Shown in pieces: positions 36,788 to 45,301 of a stretch of 64,000 nucleotides of DNA (position 1 is its first letter; each line of letters begins with the position of its first letter). A program made the position numbers and the translations under genes. The stretch lies in assembly GCF_900109725.1 (NCBI RefSeq), contig NZ_FOBC01000013.1, positions 46,103 through 110,102 on the forward strand, in the 5' to 3' direction. The notes below the pieces were generated by a model. That model did not search any database. It was not told the origin of the DNA and was given only the letters and a program-made list of their open reading frames with translations. The stretch comes from Halomonas daqiaonensis. GTDB lineage: Bacteria; Pseudomonadota; Gammaproteobacteria; Pseudomonadales; Halomonadaceae.

Positions 36788-37609
36788 GTTCATGCGGTTT
36801 CTGAAGTGTTGTGGAACCTCCTGAAACCCTTGTGTGGTGGAGGCGGCGTCCCGCTAAAAGCTACTTTAATTTATTGTTTTCAAAGAGAAAATAAAAAGTG
36901 ATTTTATATTGTACCCCCTCATGTACCCCCATTTTTCGAAGCTGAGAATTCATCGGGCTCGCAGGGATAAATTCATCTCTCGCTCGTCTTGGAAATAGAT
37001 TTAAAGCGGTAGTTGCTAATTCGTTCTGAAATGCGAATGAAACACATTATTGAATAGATGCTTCGAAGTTGAGCGGCATTCCTGACCAATTCGTTAGGTG
37101 GAGAAACCCTCCACTTGACGGCTGTGTCAGAGGTGCTGCCATGGTTTGATCATCGCATGACGGGTTAGCGATCGTTACCGATGCTGCCACCTCTAGCCAA
37201 TCGGGCGTGGCCTTCCGTTCCCCAATTTGATGAGAAGGGGTCGATCAACTCAGCTGTACGAAACTGTCGGTTCACCGCGCCTAGGGAAACCCTGTACATG
37301 ACCCTCACCGTCAACCAGCACTTTCGGCACTTGTTCAGTGATGCCTCAACAGGTAGCTGGGGGCTTTCACTCTCGAAACCAACGCGGCTGAGTACTGGAA
37401 CTCGCGAAATGGCGTGGTTCCCCGCGCTGGCTGGGGGCCTTTACTCGCGTTATCCCCTCAGCTAGGGGGAAGAGGTCGCGAAACGTCGTGGTTTTTGGCG
37501 GCGGCTGGGGACTTTTACTCGCGTAGCTTTTCCTGCGCTCTCTTCAGTAAGGCTCGCCTGACGGTGCAGAATGAGAGGCTGTCTGCATCTACCGACAAGA
37601 GAGGTCGCC
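36788..37609. other. 820-bp AT-richer gap at the edge of the accessory region
   Basis: No convincing gene. Base composition drops sharply (for example 36860-36910 is largely A and T). It holds a pair of TGTACCCCC nonamers at 36910 and 36922, a 7-bp dyad AGAGGTG/CACCTCT around 37130-37195, and two 49-bp direct repeats near 37.4-37.5 kb. Short open frames here have no ribosome-binding site or recognisable protein. This is probably the junction where foreign DNA begins. Confidence 0.5.
37402..37524 (+). repeat. Two 49-bp direct repeats
   Basis: Units at 37402-37450 and 37476-37524 both start TCGCGAAA and end TTTACTCGCGT and agree at 39 of 49 positions, with no gaps. A weaker third relative (GTAGCTGGGGGCTTTCACTC) begins near 37351. 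They lie 85 bases before the DUF4236 gene and may be a regulatory array or remnants of a mobile element. Confidence 0.7.
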
Positions 37610-38842
37610 GTGGGCTTCCGTTTCCAACGTCGTATCACGCTCGCACCGGGCATTCGGCTCAACCTTAGCAAGCGGGGCCTCGGTCTCTCGGTCGGCCCGA
37701 GGGGAGCCAGCCTTAGCGTGGGGCCGAGCGGCGTGCATGGCCATGCCGGGATTCCCGGCACCGGTCTTGCCTATCGGCAGAAGCTGAATACACGATCTCG
37801 CCGCGGTGATGATCGATCCGTTGCTGCCGGCGGTCGTTCCAGACCCGCTGCCGCTCTTGATACGCTACTAGCAGATGTCGAATCCTTCCCCGTCCAGCTC
37901 GAAATCGAAGCAGAAGGCAGCATTCAATACTTCCATGGCGATGGCATGCCGATGAGCGATGACGAGGCCCGCGTGCTGCGGCGTCTTGCCAGGGAGTCGC
38001 TTCGCGAGCAATTGGAGCTCCACTGTGAGCGCCTCAACGCGAATCTTGACCGGCTAGGCCAGTTGCACGAGGAAACGCCTCATCCGGGCAAGAATGGCTA
38101 CATCACGCAGGACTTCACCGAAACTCCGCCGCCTTCTCCGCAACAACAGCAGTCAGCATGGTGGCACTTTCTGTTGCCACCAGCCAAACGTCGCCTGGAG
38201 GACGAGAATCGCCGCCGGCAGGCGGCTTTCGACGAGGCCTACCGCGATTGGGAATGGCGCAAGGCCGAGCATGATGCCGCGGAGTTTGCTCGCCAGCACC
38301 GGGAGGCCGAGAAGGTGTGGCATGACCCGGACGCTATGGAGCAGACCCTGCGTGAGCGTCTGGAAGAAATCGACTGGCCTCGTGAAACCGCCATTGACTT
38401 CGACCTCGGCAGCGACGTCAGCACCATTGCCATGGACATCGATCTCCCTGGCGAAGAGGAGATGCCCGACCGCTACTGGACCCTGCCGGCCAAGCAGGAG
38501 AAGCTCACCCCTCGGAAGCTCAGTGACACTCGGCAGCGCAAGCTCTACCGAGATCATGTACATGGCATCGCCTTCCGTGTGCTAGGCGCTGTATTCGCCC
38601 GCCTGCCCGCTGTACAGGAGGCACGCATTTCCGGCTATCGCCAGGTCACTGACCCTGCCACTGGCGGCGAGCGCGACCAGTACCTGTTCAGCGTTAAGAT
38701 CACCCGCACGCAGTGGGGAAAGATCCACTTCGATAAGCTGGATCAGGTCGACCCGGTCGCGGCCATGGAGGCCTTCACCCTGCGTCGGGATATGACCAAG
38801 ACCGGTATCTTCCGCGACATCGAGCCGTTCATGCTGGTATAG
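37610..38842 (+). CDS. DUF4236 domain protein with long charged C-terminal region
   Basis: A 410-residue protein. Residues 1-55 are the DUF4236 domain ([20 protein letters not shown], then SVGPRG and [11 protein letters not shown]), a small beta-rich module of unknown function often found on mobile elements. The rest is hydrophilic: a coiled-coil-like stretch around residues 180-260 rich in Arg, Glu and Trp, then a basic region and a [20 protein letters not shown] segment near the end. I chose GTG 37610 because it gives the normal domain start and has GAGGT five bases upstream. No signal peptide or helix. Function unknown. Confidence 0.75.
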   Translation: MGFRFQRRITLAPGIRLNLSKRGLGLSVGPRGASLSVGPSGVHGHAGIPGTGLAYRQKLNTRSRRGDDRSVAAGGRSRPAAALDTLLADVESFPVQLEIEAEGSIQYFHGDGMPMSDDEARVLRRLARESLREQLELHCERLNANLDRLGQLHEETPHPGKNGYITQDFTETPPPSPQQQQSAWWHFLLPPAKRRLEDENRRRQAAFDEAYRDWEWRKAEHDAAEFARQHREAEKVWHDPDAMEQTLRERLEEIDWPRETAIDFDLGSDVSTIAMDIDLPGEEEMPDRYWTLPAKQEKLTPRKLSDTRQRKLYRDHVHGIAFRVLGAVFARLPAVQEARISGYRQVTDPATGGERDQYLFSVKITRTQWGKIHFDKLDQVDPVAAMEAFTLRRDMTKTGIFRDIEPFMLV

Positions 38843-38923
38843 AGCTCGGTTAGAAAAATTCCCACCACGAACCCCTCCGAAGAGTTCGTCGCAGGGTCGA
38901 ATATCTCAGGGCGATGCTTAGTA

Positions 38924-39270
38924 CGAGTGGTTGCCAGGAGAAGGTGAAAGCAGCCTACTTTTTTGCCCGTCAGGACCGTGAGCCGCTGTTCCTGGGCGCG
39001 ATCTGGGAGCCACTCGATGACGACACCGCTTGTTGCGCCATCATCACCGAGCCTGCCCGAGGGATCGCCAGTGATATCCACAACCGCATGCCACTGGTGC
39101 TGGATGACCAGAGCCTCGAGGCATGGCTGGATCCTGATCTGGTCGAGCGCGATGCCATCCGCGCCGCGGTGCATCATCTGGAGGCCGAGGCATTGACCGC
39201 CTAACCGGTGTCGACGCGTGTCAACCGGTCGGATCAGGAAGGCCCCAGTCTGGTGCCCTTGGCCCCGTAG
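38924..39270 (+). pseudogene. Degraded 3' half of an SRAP (HMCES/YedK-type) gene
   Basis: The sequence codes for the second half of SRAP: from YEWLPGE through ARQDREPLFLGAIWEPLDDD and the active-site His region to the end. It lacks the first ~100 codons, including the catalytic Cys2. Near 38940 it is two bases shorter than the intact copy, so the frame shifts, and a TGG Trp codon of the intact gene is TAA here (39202-39204). It cannot give a working SRAP protein. Confidence 0.85.
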
Positions 39271-39455
39271 ATCAGCCGGTGTTCCATGCAGCGTCCGCAG
39301 GCCTTGCAGCAGACCCGATAGCGACGATCCGGCAGCATCGTTGCCTCGAACGCTTGCCACGGCTTCACGCCGCGACCGAAGACTTCGGTCTGTCCACAGG
39401 GGCATACCATGCGCTAGGTGCCATCGGGGACCGGCATCATCTCGATCTCGCCCAT
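39234..39455 (-). pseudogene. Zinc-ribbon protein gene, disrupted copy
   Basis: Counterpart of the intact gene at 47757-47984, in frame over 74 codons and keeping the CPCG and CCKACGRC clusters. The codon for Trp in DGTWIMV is TAG here, and two codons are missing elsewhere. Only about 14 residues would be made before the stop. Confidence 0.75.
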
Positions 39456-39597
39456 GATCGTTCTCCCGTCCTGTCACTCCACCGTAGTCCGGCGGTCATC
39501 TTGCCGCCGTAAGTCAGCGCCGACAGCGGTTGTGCGATTCGATTGATCCTGAGCCCCACAGCGGCGATCATGCCTGCTCTTTTATGAGGAAGTACGA

Positions 39598-39919
39598 ATG
39601 CTCGCACGCGGGTTTCTCTCGTTGATGGTCGCGATCCCGGGGCTTGTCCAGGCCGATGTGCTGATCGGCAGCTGGAACATCAAGCATCTCGGCTGGAACA
39701 ACGACAAGGCGTTCGGCCAGGTGGCTCACGTAGCCAACCACTTCGATTTGCTGGCGGTTCAGGAGCTGATGGACACCTCGGCCCTGGCGCGACTAGAGCG
39801 CGAGGTGGAAGCCCTCTCCGGCGAGGCGTAGTCATCCATGGCCAGTCGTGACCTGGGCCGCTCCACCTACACCGAGCACTACGCGTTCCTGTGGAGGGAG
39901 AGCGATGTCACGATGGCGC
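39598..39919 (+). pseudogene. Secreted EEP-HhH nuclease gene, truncated copy
   Basis: The first 77 codons match the intact gene at 48127 nearly perfectly, including its ribosome-binding site, signal peptide and the ADVLIGSWNIKHLG motif. The codon for Trp78 (TGG in the intact copy) is TAG at 39829-39831, and similarity ends near 39920, where the CHASE2 operon begins. The rest of the nuclease is missing. A signal-peptide-bearing 77-residue fragment could still be made. Confidence 0.85.
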
Positions 39920-40076
39920 GGAATACGCAATTGATCCTCAAGATCAATATACCGTTGCCGATAATGTGGGAGGAACACGAAATTTTGGGGAGCGAGGCAT
40001 CGTGGTTGGTGCTTGGAATGGCGCTTTGCCAGAACTCCGAAAAGCCACCGACTCAGGACACATTAGGGACGACAGG

Positions 40077-41426
40077 ATGCCGCTATCCATTGAACCGGCA
40101 CAGCGATGGAAGAAGGTACTATGGGATTTCTCTGCTGTACGCTTCTTGACCTACCTGGTCCTAGGCGTCTGGGTGCTGGCCGGAGACCCCTTCAGGCTTT
40201 CTTCCAGTTCCGATAACGCTCTATCCGAGGCGTATCACAACTTTCAGGTCCGCCTCGATGGCGTGTCCCCCCCGCCTCTCACCGTTGTGACCATCGATAA
40301 CGAGGACATCCGTCTCGCCCATGCTGAAGATTTTTTCGCAAGCGATGACTGGCCGCTGGACTACGTCGACCATAGCGCACTACTGCCGTGGCTACTTGGT
40401 CCGGAGGACCAGCCAGCCACCGCGATCTTCTATGACATCTTTTTCGAGAAACCACGTTCAAGCAGTGGCGATTTAGGGACTCTGGGCACCAGGCTGAGTG
40501 AAATAGCCGATTATCCCGATCTTCCCGTCATTTACTTGGCTGGGGGCGGCGATTATATGCCTATCTCGCCAGCCTCTCGACAGGCCTTGGATGGAGCTAG
40601 CCTCAGCCCCAGCGCCTGGTCAGAACAAGGGGATTATTATCCGCTTGCCGCCCCCCTGAAAGATGGGGAAGAACCCATCTCAACTCCTGCCGCACGCATG
40701 TACCAGCTCCTATGTCAGGCTAGCAGTGATGCCTGTCCCTACTTGGCCCCGACCTCCCCCCCTATCTCGGTTCGCTGGGGGCTCCGAAACGGACCTGCCT
40801 GCGTGCCAGAACGTATATTTGAGCGAAGCGGACTGATCGTCGAAAGGGTGTACACAGCGGTGCTGCAAGGCCTTTTTGATATCAAACCTCCTCCGCCTCC
40901 CGACCGTATCTGTTTCCCCATACGTACGCTCAAGCTCAGGCATCTACGGGCTAATGGTCCGGAGGCCTTGGTCCCCCCTGATGTGGCTCCCGGCGAGCCC
41001 TATGGCGTAATGCTTGGTGTATCCATTCCCAGCGCTGGTGATTTTCACCCGACGCCGGTCTTTGAACCGTTGCCAGGCGTGCATTTTCACGCCATGGCAT
41101 TCGAGAACTTGTGGCACCAGCGCGACAACTACCTTCGCTTGCACGATTTCACCAAGCTGAGCTTCGGCATCTGGGGCATGGCCGTGGTGGGATTCATGTG
41201 GCAGGCACGCCGGCGACACGAAAACGAAAATCATACCGGGCTGAAAACAGCAATGCTCTGGTGGTTTGCCATTGCGGGCGCTGTAGTTCTGCTGCAGCTG
41301 GTATTTCACCATCTCTTGCACATCGTGCCTGAGGGCTGGATGTCGCTAGCCGCCATCCTTCCACTACTACGAGAAGTGGTTCTCCGCAATGAAGCGGCAT
41401 ATCAACATAAGACACATAAACAGTAA
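40077..41426 (+). CDS. CHASE2-type extracellular sensor domain membrane protein
   Basis: A 449-residue protein with one N-terminal helix (about 18-37), a large periplasmic CHASE2-like domain (APLTVVTIDNEDIR-type first strand, here PPPLTVVTIDNEDIRLA near residue 65, then ALLPWLL and TAIFYDIFFEKP), and two C-terminal helices around 365-385 and 400-425. There is no kinase, cyclase or other output domain after the last helix, only a short charged tail, so the signal must be passed by another protein. Start 40077 follows AGGGACGACAGG; the frame is open upstream into the truncated nuclease but that part is unlikely to be used. It is first of a three-gene operon. Confidence 0.72.
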   Translation: MPLSIEPAQRWKKVLWDFSAVRFLTYLVLGVWVLAGDPFRLSSSSDNALSEAYHNFQVRLDGVSPPPLTVVTIDNEDIRLAHAEDFFASDDWPLDYVDHSALLPWLLGPEDQPATAIFYDIFFEKPRSSSGDLGTLGTRLSEIADYPDLPVIYLAGGGDYMPISPASRQALDGASLSPSAWSEQGDYYPLAAPLKDGEEPISTPAARMYQLLCQASSDACPYLAPTSPPISVRWGLRNGPACVPERIFERSGLIVERVYTAVLQGLFDIKPPPPPDRICFPIRTLKLRHLRANGPEALVPPDVAPGEPYGVMLGVSIPSAGDFHPTPVFEPLPGVHFHAMAFENLWHQRDNYLRLHDFTKLSFGIWGMAVVGFMWQARRRHENENHTGLKTAMLWWFAIAGAVVLLQLVFHHLLHIVPEGWMSLAAILPLLREVVLRNEAAYQHKTHKQ

Positions 41427-41434
41427 GGGAACTC

Positions 41435-41797
41435 ATGAAAAACAAGCTTTTGATTACCGTGTGCGGCTTGGCCTTCTCGGCTACGGCGATGGCTGATCTG
41501 CGCATCAGCGAAATTCCGGGGGCACGCTTTACCGAAGCCCAAGCCGTCACCAGTCAGGAGTGGCACCGGGTCAGCGAGATCAATGGACTACAGCTGCCGG
41601 TCACAGCCAAACACGCGAGTAAAGATGGTCGCCTTTTGGAGTTCAATGCCGGGGGAGCTCGGTACCAGATCGCCCGAGCTGACGTGGTCGTGGTTGGCGA
41701 ACGCCTGGTCACCAGCGCCTGTGACACTGCCCCCATCACTATTGCCTCGGATTCCCGTTCGGCCAGTGTCAGGGGGGCAGGTGAAGCATGCGATTGA
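41435..41797 (+). CDS. Small secreted protein between CHASE2 and M48 genes
   Basis: A 120-residue protein with a clear signal peptide (residues 1-20, cut after AMA) and a mature part of mixed strands; two cysteines near the C-terminus (TSACDTAP and GEACD) could form a disulfide. I do not recognise a family. It starts eight bases after the CHASE2 gene stop, with AAGGGAACTC as ribosome-binding site, and overlaps the M48 gene by ten bases, so it is part of the operon and probably a periplasmic partner of one of the two neighbours. Confidence 0.7.
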   Translation: MKNKLLITVCGLAFSATAMADLRISEIPGARFTEAQAVTSQEWHRVSEINGLQLPVTAKHASKDGRLLEFNAGGARYQIARADVVVVGERLVTSACDTAPITIASDSRSASVRGAGEACD

Positions 41798-43158
41798 CAC
41801 AACGCCTAGCAGCGATGCTCGTCATCGCCACCACGCTCTCGGGCTGCGCGGCCATCCAGCAACCCGAGCGCCAATTCAAAACGGTCAATCTGACCCTACC
41901 CACTGGTGACAGCCAAACGATCCTTCAGTTGGAGCGGACGCTGGTACTCGACCAAGAGGTGCTGAACTATGTGAACGGGATCCGCGAGCGTTTGGAACTG
42001 GCACATGGAAGCCCTTGCGATTGCCAAGTCGTGGTAGATGCCTCCGGCGGCTACGAGGGTTACATCGTCTCGCCGAAAACCATTGTCATCTCCGCCGGTT
42101 TACTAGCCCAAGCCGATTCCGAAGATGAAGTGGCGGCCATGATCGCGCACGAGATGAGTCACGCCCTCGAAGGTGACTCGACGAAGACGTGGCTGCAGGA
42201 AACTGTATCATCGACTCTGCGTCTTGGCGCCATCGTGGCAAGCGACAGTTCCGAGAAGATCGGCTACTCGGCCCTTATTGGCGAATCTGCCCACGAAGCG
42301 GCCAAGGGAGTCATCTACCGTCACTGGAACGCCGAGGATGAAATCAAGGCCGATGCTTTCGCAGTTGACCTGCTCGCCAAGGCGGGTTACTCACAGGACG
42401 GATTGAAGATGATGATCCGGCGCCTCGGTGAGTACAGCGAACAGGTCATTGCCAACCGGTCACAGGGAGAAGCACATTGCCTCACAGGCAAGCAGGGCAC
42501 TAGTGAGCTGAATATCGACTTAAAGGCCTGCACTGCACAGCTGACGGGCTCGCGCGAGAGCATCTACTTGTCCCCGGAGATGCGCCTTGAGGCCGCACTG
42601 GAGAAAGCCTGGGAACAGCCACCGCAAAAGCGGCGTCAACGCGCCTCGCCGCCCCCTCCGTTCTTCGATTCGGTAGACTACTTATTTGCCATGAATACGC
42701 TTGTATTCAACGAAAGTGCTGACTTACGCGCCGCGGTAGAAGCCATAAAAGAACGCCCTCTTCCAACAAGCTTGGAGGGCAATGTTACGGTATCAAACCG
42801 CATGGTGCAGGCCTATGGCCTGCTCGACGAACCCGAGCAGGCACTTCATTACTGGGAGCAGAGCGCCAATAGCGAAAACCGCACGCCGTGGACCTTCAGC
42901 CAACTGCTTAAGGTCGCCGATATGCAGCGAAACAAGCCCATGGTTCAGCGGGTGCTCGGCGAAATGGGTCAAGAGCTCGGCATGGTTCCTGCCATGTTAC
43001 CTGCTGAATATTACCTGGCGCGGCGCTATGACCTTTTCATACATGAAGGCATTACCCTGGCCCGATGCGCTCTCAATCTTGCCGGCGATATAGAGATTTC
43101 GGAGTTGTGCAGCGAATACGGCAAGCTCGCCAAGCAAAGTAAGCCCTTAAACTGGTAG
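41788..43158 (+). CDS. M48-family metallopeptidase lipoprotein
   Basis: A 456-residue lipoprotein: signal peptide with lipobox LSGC (Cys20), then an M48 zinc peptidase domain with HEMSH at 121-125 and the third ligand Glu185 in EDEIKADAFA. It resembles LoiP/BepA-type periplasmic proteases. The C-terminal ~150 residues have helical-pair character like TPRs (QAYGLLDEPEQALHYWEQSANSE). It is the last gene of the CHASE2 operon. A proteolytic quality-control or signalling role in the envelope is inferred from domains only. Confidence 0.85.
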   Translation: MRLTQRLAAMLVIATTLSGCAAIQQPERQFKTVNLTLPTGDSQTILQLERTLVLDQEVLNYVNGIRERLELAHGSPCDCQVVVDASGGYEGYIVSPKTIVISAGLLAQADSEDEVAAMIAHEMSHALEGDSTKTWLQETVSSTLRLGAIVASDSSEKIGYSALIGESAHEAAKGVIYRHWNAEDEIKADAFAVDLLAKAGYSQDGLKMMIRRLGEYSEQVIANRSQGEAHCLTGKQGTSELNIDLKACTAQLTGSRESIYLSPEMRLEAALEKAWEQPPQKRRQRASPPPPFFDSVDYLFAMNTLVFNESADLRAAVEAIKERPLPTSLEGNVTVSNRMVQAYGLLDEPEQALHYWEQSANSENRTPWTFSQLLKVADMQRNKPMVQRVLGEMGQELGMVPAMLPAEYYLARRYDLFIHEGITLARCALNLAGDIEISELCSEYGKLAKQSKPLNW

Positions 43159-43193
43159 GGGTTTAAAAATTGAAACGGCCCTTCAGCGCTTGA

Positions 43194-43213
43194 CGGGGAT
43201 TTTATATTCCCCT
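43194..43213 (+). terminator. Weak hairpin after the CHASE2 operon
   Basis: GGGGA and TCCCC arms around an AT-rich loop lie 35 bases after the M48 stop. A second, stronger hairpin follows at 43282. Together they probably end the operon. Confidence 0.35.
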
Positions 43214-43281
43214 GATACCAACCGAGTACTAAAAGCTTCCGCCTTGAATATTTCAGGCGGAGGCTTTGGTAATAGGCAAGC

Positions 43282-43297
43282 CCTCCCTCGCGGGAGG
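43282..43297. terminator. Hairpin CCTCCC-TCGC-GGGAGG
   Basis: A perfect 6-bp GC stem with a TCGC tetraloop, extendable by one G/C pair, between the M48 gene and the DUF4357 remnant. No U-run; it may be the right border hairpin of the inserted operon. Confidence 0.4.
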
Positions 43298-43334
43298 CTG
43301 AAGCGACTTTGGCTCCCGAGCCAGGGGTATCCCC

Positions 43335-43655
43335 CGTTTCACCCTGGAGGTGCCGCGGCACGGCATCCGCGCCACCGGCCAGGAGATCGACGGCGAGTTC
43401 TACGTCTTCAAGTGCTCCCTGGCGCGGGACAGCTGGGTCGGCACCGAACGCGGCTATCAGAGCCTCTACAACCAGCTTTGCGAGAATGGGGTGCTGGTCG
43501 AGATTGGTAACTGATTCCGGGTGTTCAGCGAGGATCAGAGCATCTGCAGCCCCAGCGATGCCGAGGTGATGGTACCAGGTCGCAGTGTCAATGACAGGAC
43601 CACATGGAAGGCGGAAGATAGCGGCTTGACCTATGGTGAGTGGCAGGACCGGTAA
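43335..43655 (+). pseudogene. DUF4357 domain remnant
   Basis: The frame from 43335 codes for a C-terminal DUF4357 domain, usually attached to GIY-YIG or related nucleases: GIRATGQEIDGEFYVFKCSLARDSW is spread over residues 9-33, then GYQSLYNQLCENGVL. A TGA at 43512-43514 interrupts it, after which RVFSEDQSICSPSDAEVMV and the rest continue in the same frame to TAA at 43653. There is no N-terminal domain and no start codon, so this is a fragment. Confidence 0.75.
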
Positions 43656-43708
43656 GTCAGCGCCGCCGCGGTGACAACCGACCACGAACTCGCCAGAGGA
43701 TTTGTTCC

Positions 43709-44383
43709 ATGTGTGGTCGCTTTGTCCTCTATAGTGATTTCCCGAAGCTCTCGGCTTCTCTGAAACTATCGCTAGCGGATCCTGAGCAGCTTCTGACGCC
43801 GTGCTATAACGTCGCGCCGGGCACCTTCATCACGGCAGTGCGCCGACCTGACGCCGACAGCCAGCTGACCCTGGATGAGCTGCGGTGGGGCTATGGCCCC
43901 CACTGGGCCGACGACAAGGCGCCGCAGCCGATCAACGCCACCGTCGAGAGGGTGGCGACCTCCAACTATTTCAAGGGCGCGTTCGCCCGTCATCGTTGCC
44001 TGGTGCCGGCCGATGGGTGGTATGAGTGGGTGCCAGTCGATGGCAAGAAACTTCCGCATTTTCTATGACGCGAGGATCACGAGCCGCTCTGGCTGGCGGG
44101 GATCTGGACCGAGCGAGCGGATGGTACGCCAGGTTGCGCGCTCATCACTGAGCCAGCCCGTGGTGTCTCCAAGGAGATTCACCCGCGCATGCCGCTGGCA
44201 CTGGATGTCGAGAGCCTCGAGCCCTGGCTCGACCCTGACATGACGGACCGCGAGACGATTCGCAGTGTGGTGCATCATCTGGATGCGGATCTGATCACGC
44301 ACTGGCCGGTGAGCCAGCGGGTCAATCGACCGGTGAAGGATGAGCCCGAGCTGGTAGATCCCATAACCAGCTCTTCTGAGTAG
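43709..44383 (+). pseudogene. SRAP (HMCES/YedK-type) protein gene with in-frame stop
   Basis: A second, diverged SRAP gene. The start MCGRFVLYSD supplies the catalytic Cys2; YNVAPGTFI, the Glu in NATVERVATS, WYEWVPVDGK and the His in EIHPRMPL are all present. A single TGA at 44066-44068, between HFL and REDHEPLW, interrupts an otherwise complete 225-codon frame ending at 44383. SRAP proteins shield abasic sites in single-stranded DNA by a covalent link through Cys2. Readthrough could restore full length; otherwise a 119-residue fragment retaining Cys2 is made. Confidence 0.85.
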
Positions 44384-44484
44384 TGCTTTGTGAAGTGGCT
44401 GTAAGTCCACCTAAAATGGTTTTAACGCTTGTCATCGACCCCATCAGGTCGAAAGCCGCCCCCCTTATGCTGCGTCAAAGTTGA

Positions 44485-44658
44485 GTTCCAGGGCTCAAGT
44501 TTGTTCAGGATGTGCCGATTCAGGCGGCGGTGTATGACCGCTACTACAACGATGGCCGCTATCCGTCGGCGGAGCGTCAGTCCCGCCAGGCAGCTCAGGG
44601 GGTGTGGGTGGAACCTGGGCTGCAGCAGCGGCCGTGGGAGTGGCGCAATCAGAGGTAG
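44485..44658 (+). pseudogene. Thermonuclease (SNase-like) C-terminal fragment
   Basis: From a stop at 44482 to TAG at 44656 the frame reads VQDVPIQAAVYDRYYNDG, then RYPSAERQSRQAAQGVW and PWEWRNQ. This is the C-terminal end of Staphylococcal-nuclease-like proteins (the A-A-Q-A-R-GLW-like helix and final P-W-x-W-R). The catalytic part is missing and there is no start. It adds to the collection of broken nuclease and repair genes here. Confidence 0.6.
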
Positions 44659-44821
44659 CGCGTTGAGGAACCGTGATCCCTTGGTGTTCGATTTCCGGTC
44701 TGTAGCTGGCTTGATCGCAGTCCAAACCAGGATTAAGTTGTGAGGTTACAATTACAAAGCAATAACGATATGTGCATCAGCCTTATCATCATGGCAGTCG
44801 CTAGGCAGGGAGCGTTGAACT

Positions 44822-45064
44822 ATGTCGGGAAAGCAAGTCGAGAGGATCGTAGAGCAGATCAGGGACAAGCTGCCGAAATTTGGATCAGTCGAAAAGGCTG
44901 CCGATGAAGTCAGAAAGGACTTTGAAGCCGTATTTGGTCCCTTGCCGGAAGAAATTGACCTGAATATTTCTTCTGCGAGCGAAGGATATCTGGAGGGGCA
45001 TGATATCAAGGAATGCCCGGCCCTAGTGGCTATCAGGCTGGTCGTCCAGGGCAATCGCACGTAG
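44822..45064 (+). CDS. Small hypothetical acidic protein
   Basis: An 80-residue protein, mostly helical by appearance in its first half (KQVERIVEQIRDKL, EKAADEVRKDFEAVFG), acidic, with no signal or helix. A GGGAG sequence lies about ten bases before the ATG. I do not recognise the family. Amphipathic N-terminal helices and isolation among pseudogenes leave open that it is a cassette-borne gene or an antitoxin-like protein without a partner. Confidence 0.45.
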   Translation: MSGKQVERIVEQIRDKLPKFGSVEKAADEVRKDFEAVFGPLPEEIDLNISSASEGYLEGHDIKECPALVAIRLVVQGNRT

Positions 45065-45301
45065 AGAAAGATTCTCGTTCAAGGCAAATTGCAGTGCGTC
45101 GACGATAGGGTAAAGCGGGAGTTTTTCACCATTGATGGCGAAAGTAGCACCCATAGATGTGTTTACAGCCCCCGGCGGCACCCTAACCCCCGCACTCGAT
45201 CGGATGCTGGAACCGGATAAGATGAGAATCATTCAGCTCATGCGATTGCCCTGGCTGATCGCCGGCACGAATCCATCGGGTCGTATGCCCTAATGAAGTC
45301 G

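Larger units (their letters stand above)
38923..39920 (+). repeat. Duplicated block, degraded copy (SRAP end, zinc-ribbon gene, nuclease start)
   Basis: About 1 kb that matches 47445-48460 in the same orientation, with scattered substitutions and a few small deletions. It starts abruptly inside the SRAP gene and ends inside the nuclease gene, where a deletion of about eight bases precedes the loss of similarity. All three genes in this copy are broken, while all three in the right copy are intact. Confidence 0.9.

Noticed and set aside
36713..37600. tRNA-associated island attachment site
   Set aside because: No cloverleaf, CCA-like 3' end or integrase could be found here or elsewhere in the window.
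45023..45232. 69-codon minus-strand frame with protein-like composition
   Set aside because: It overlaps the end of the small gene at 44822, has no clear ribosome-binding site and no known family; possible but not supported enough to list.
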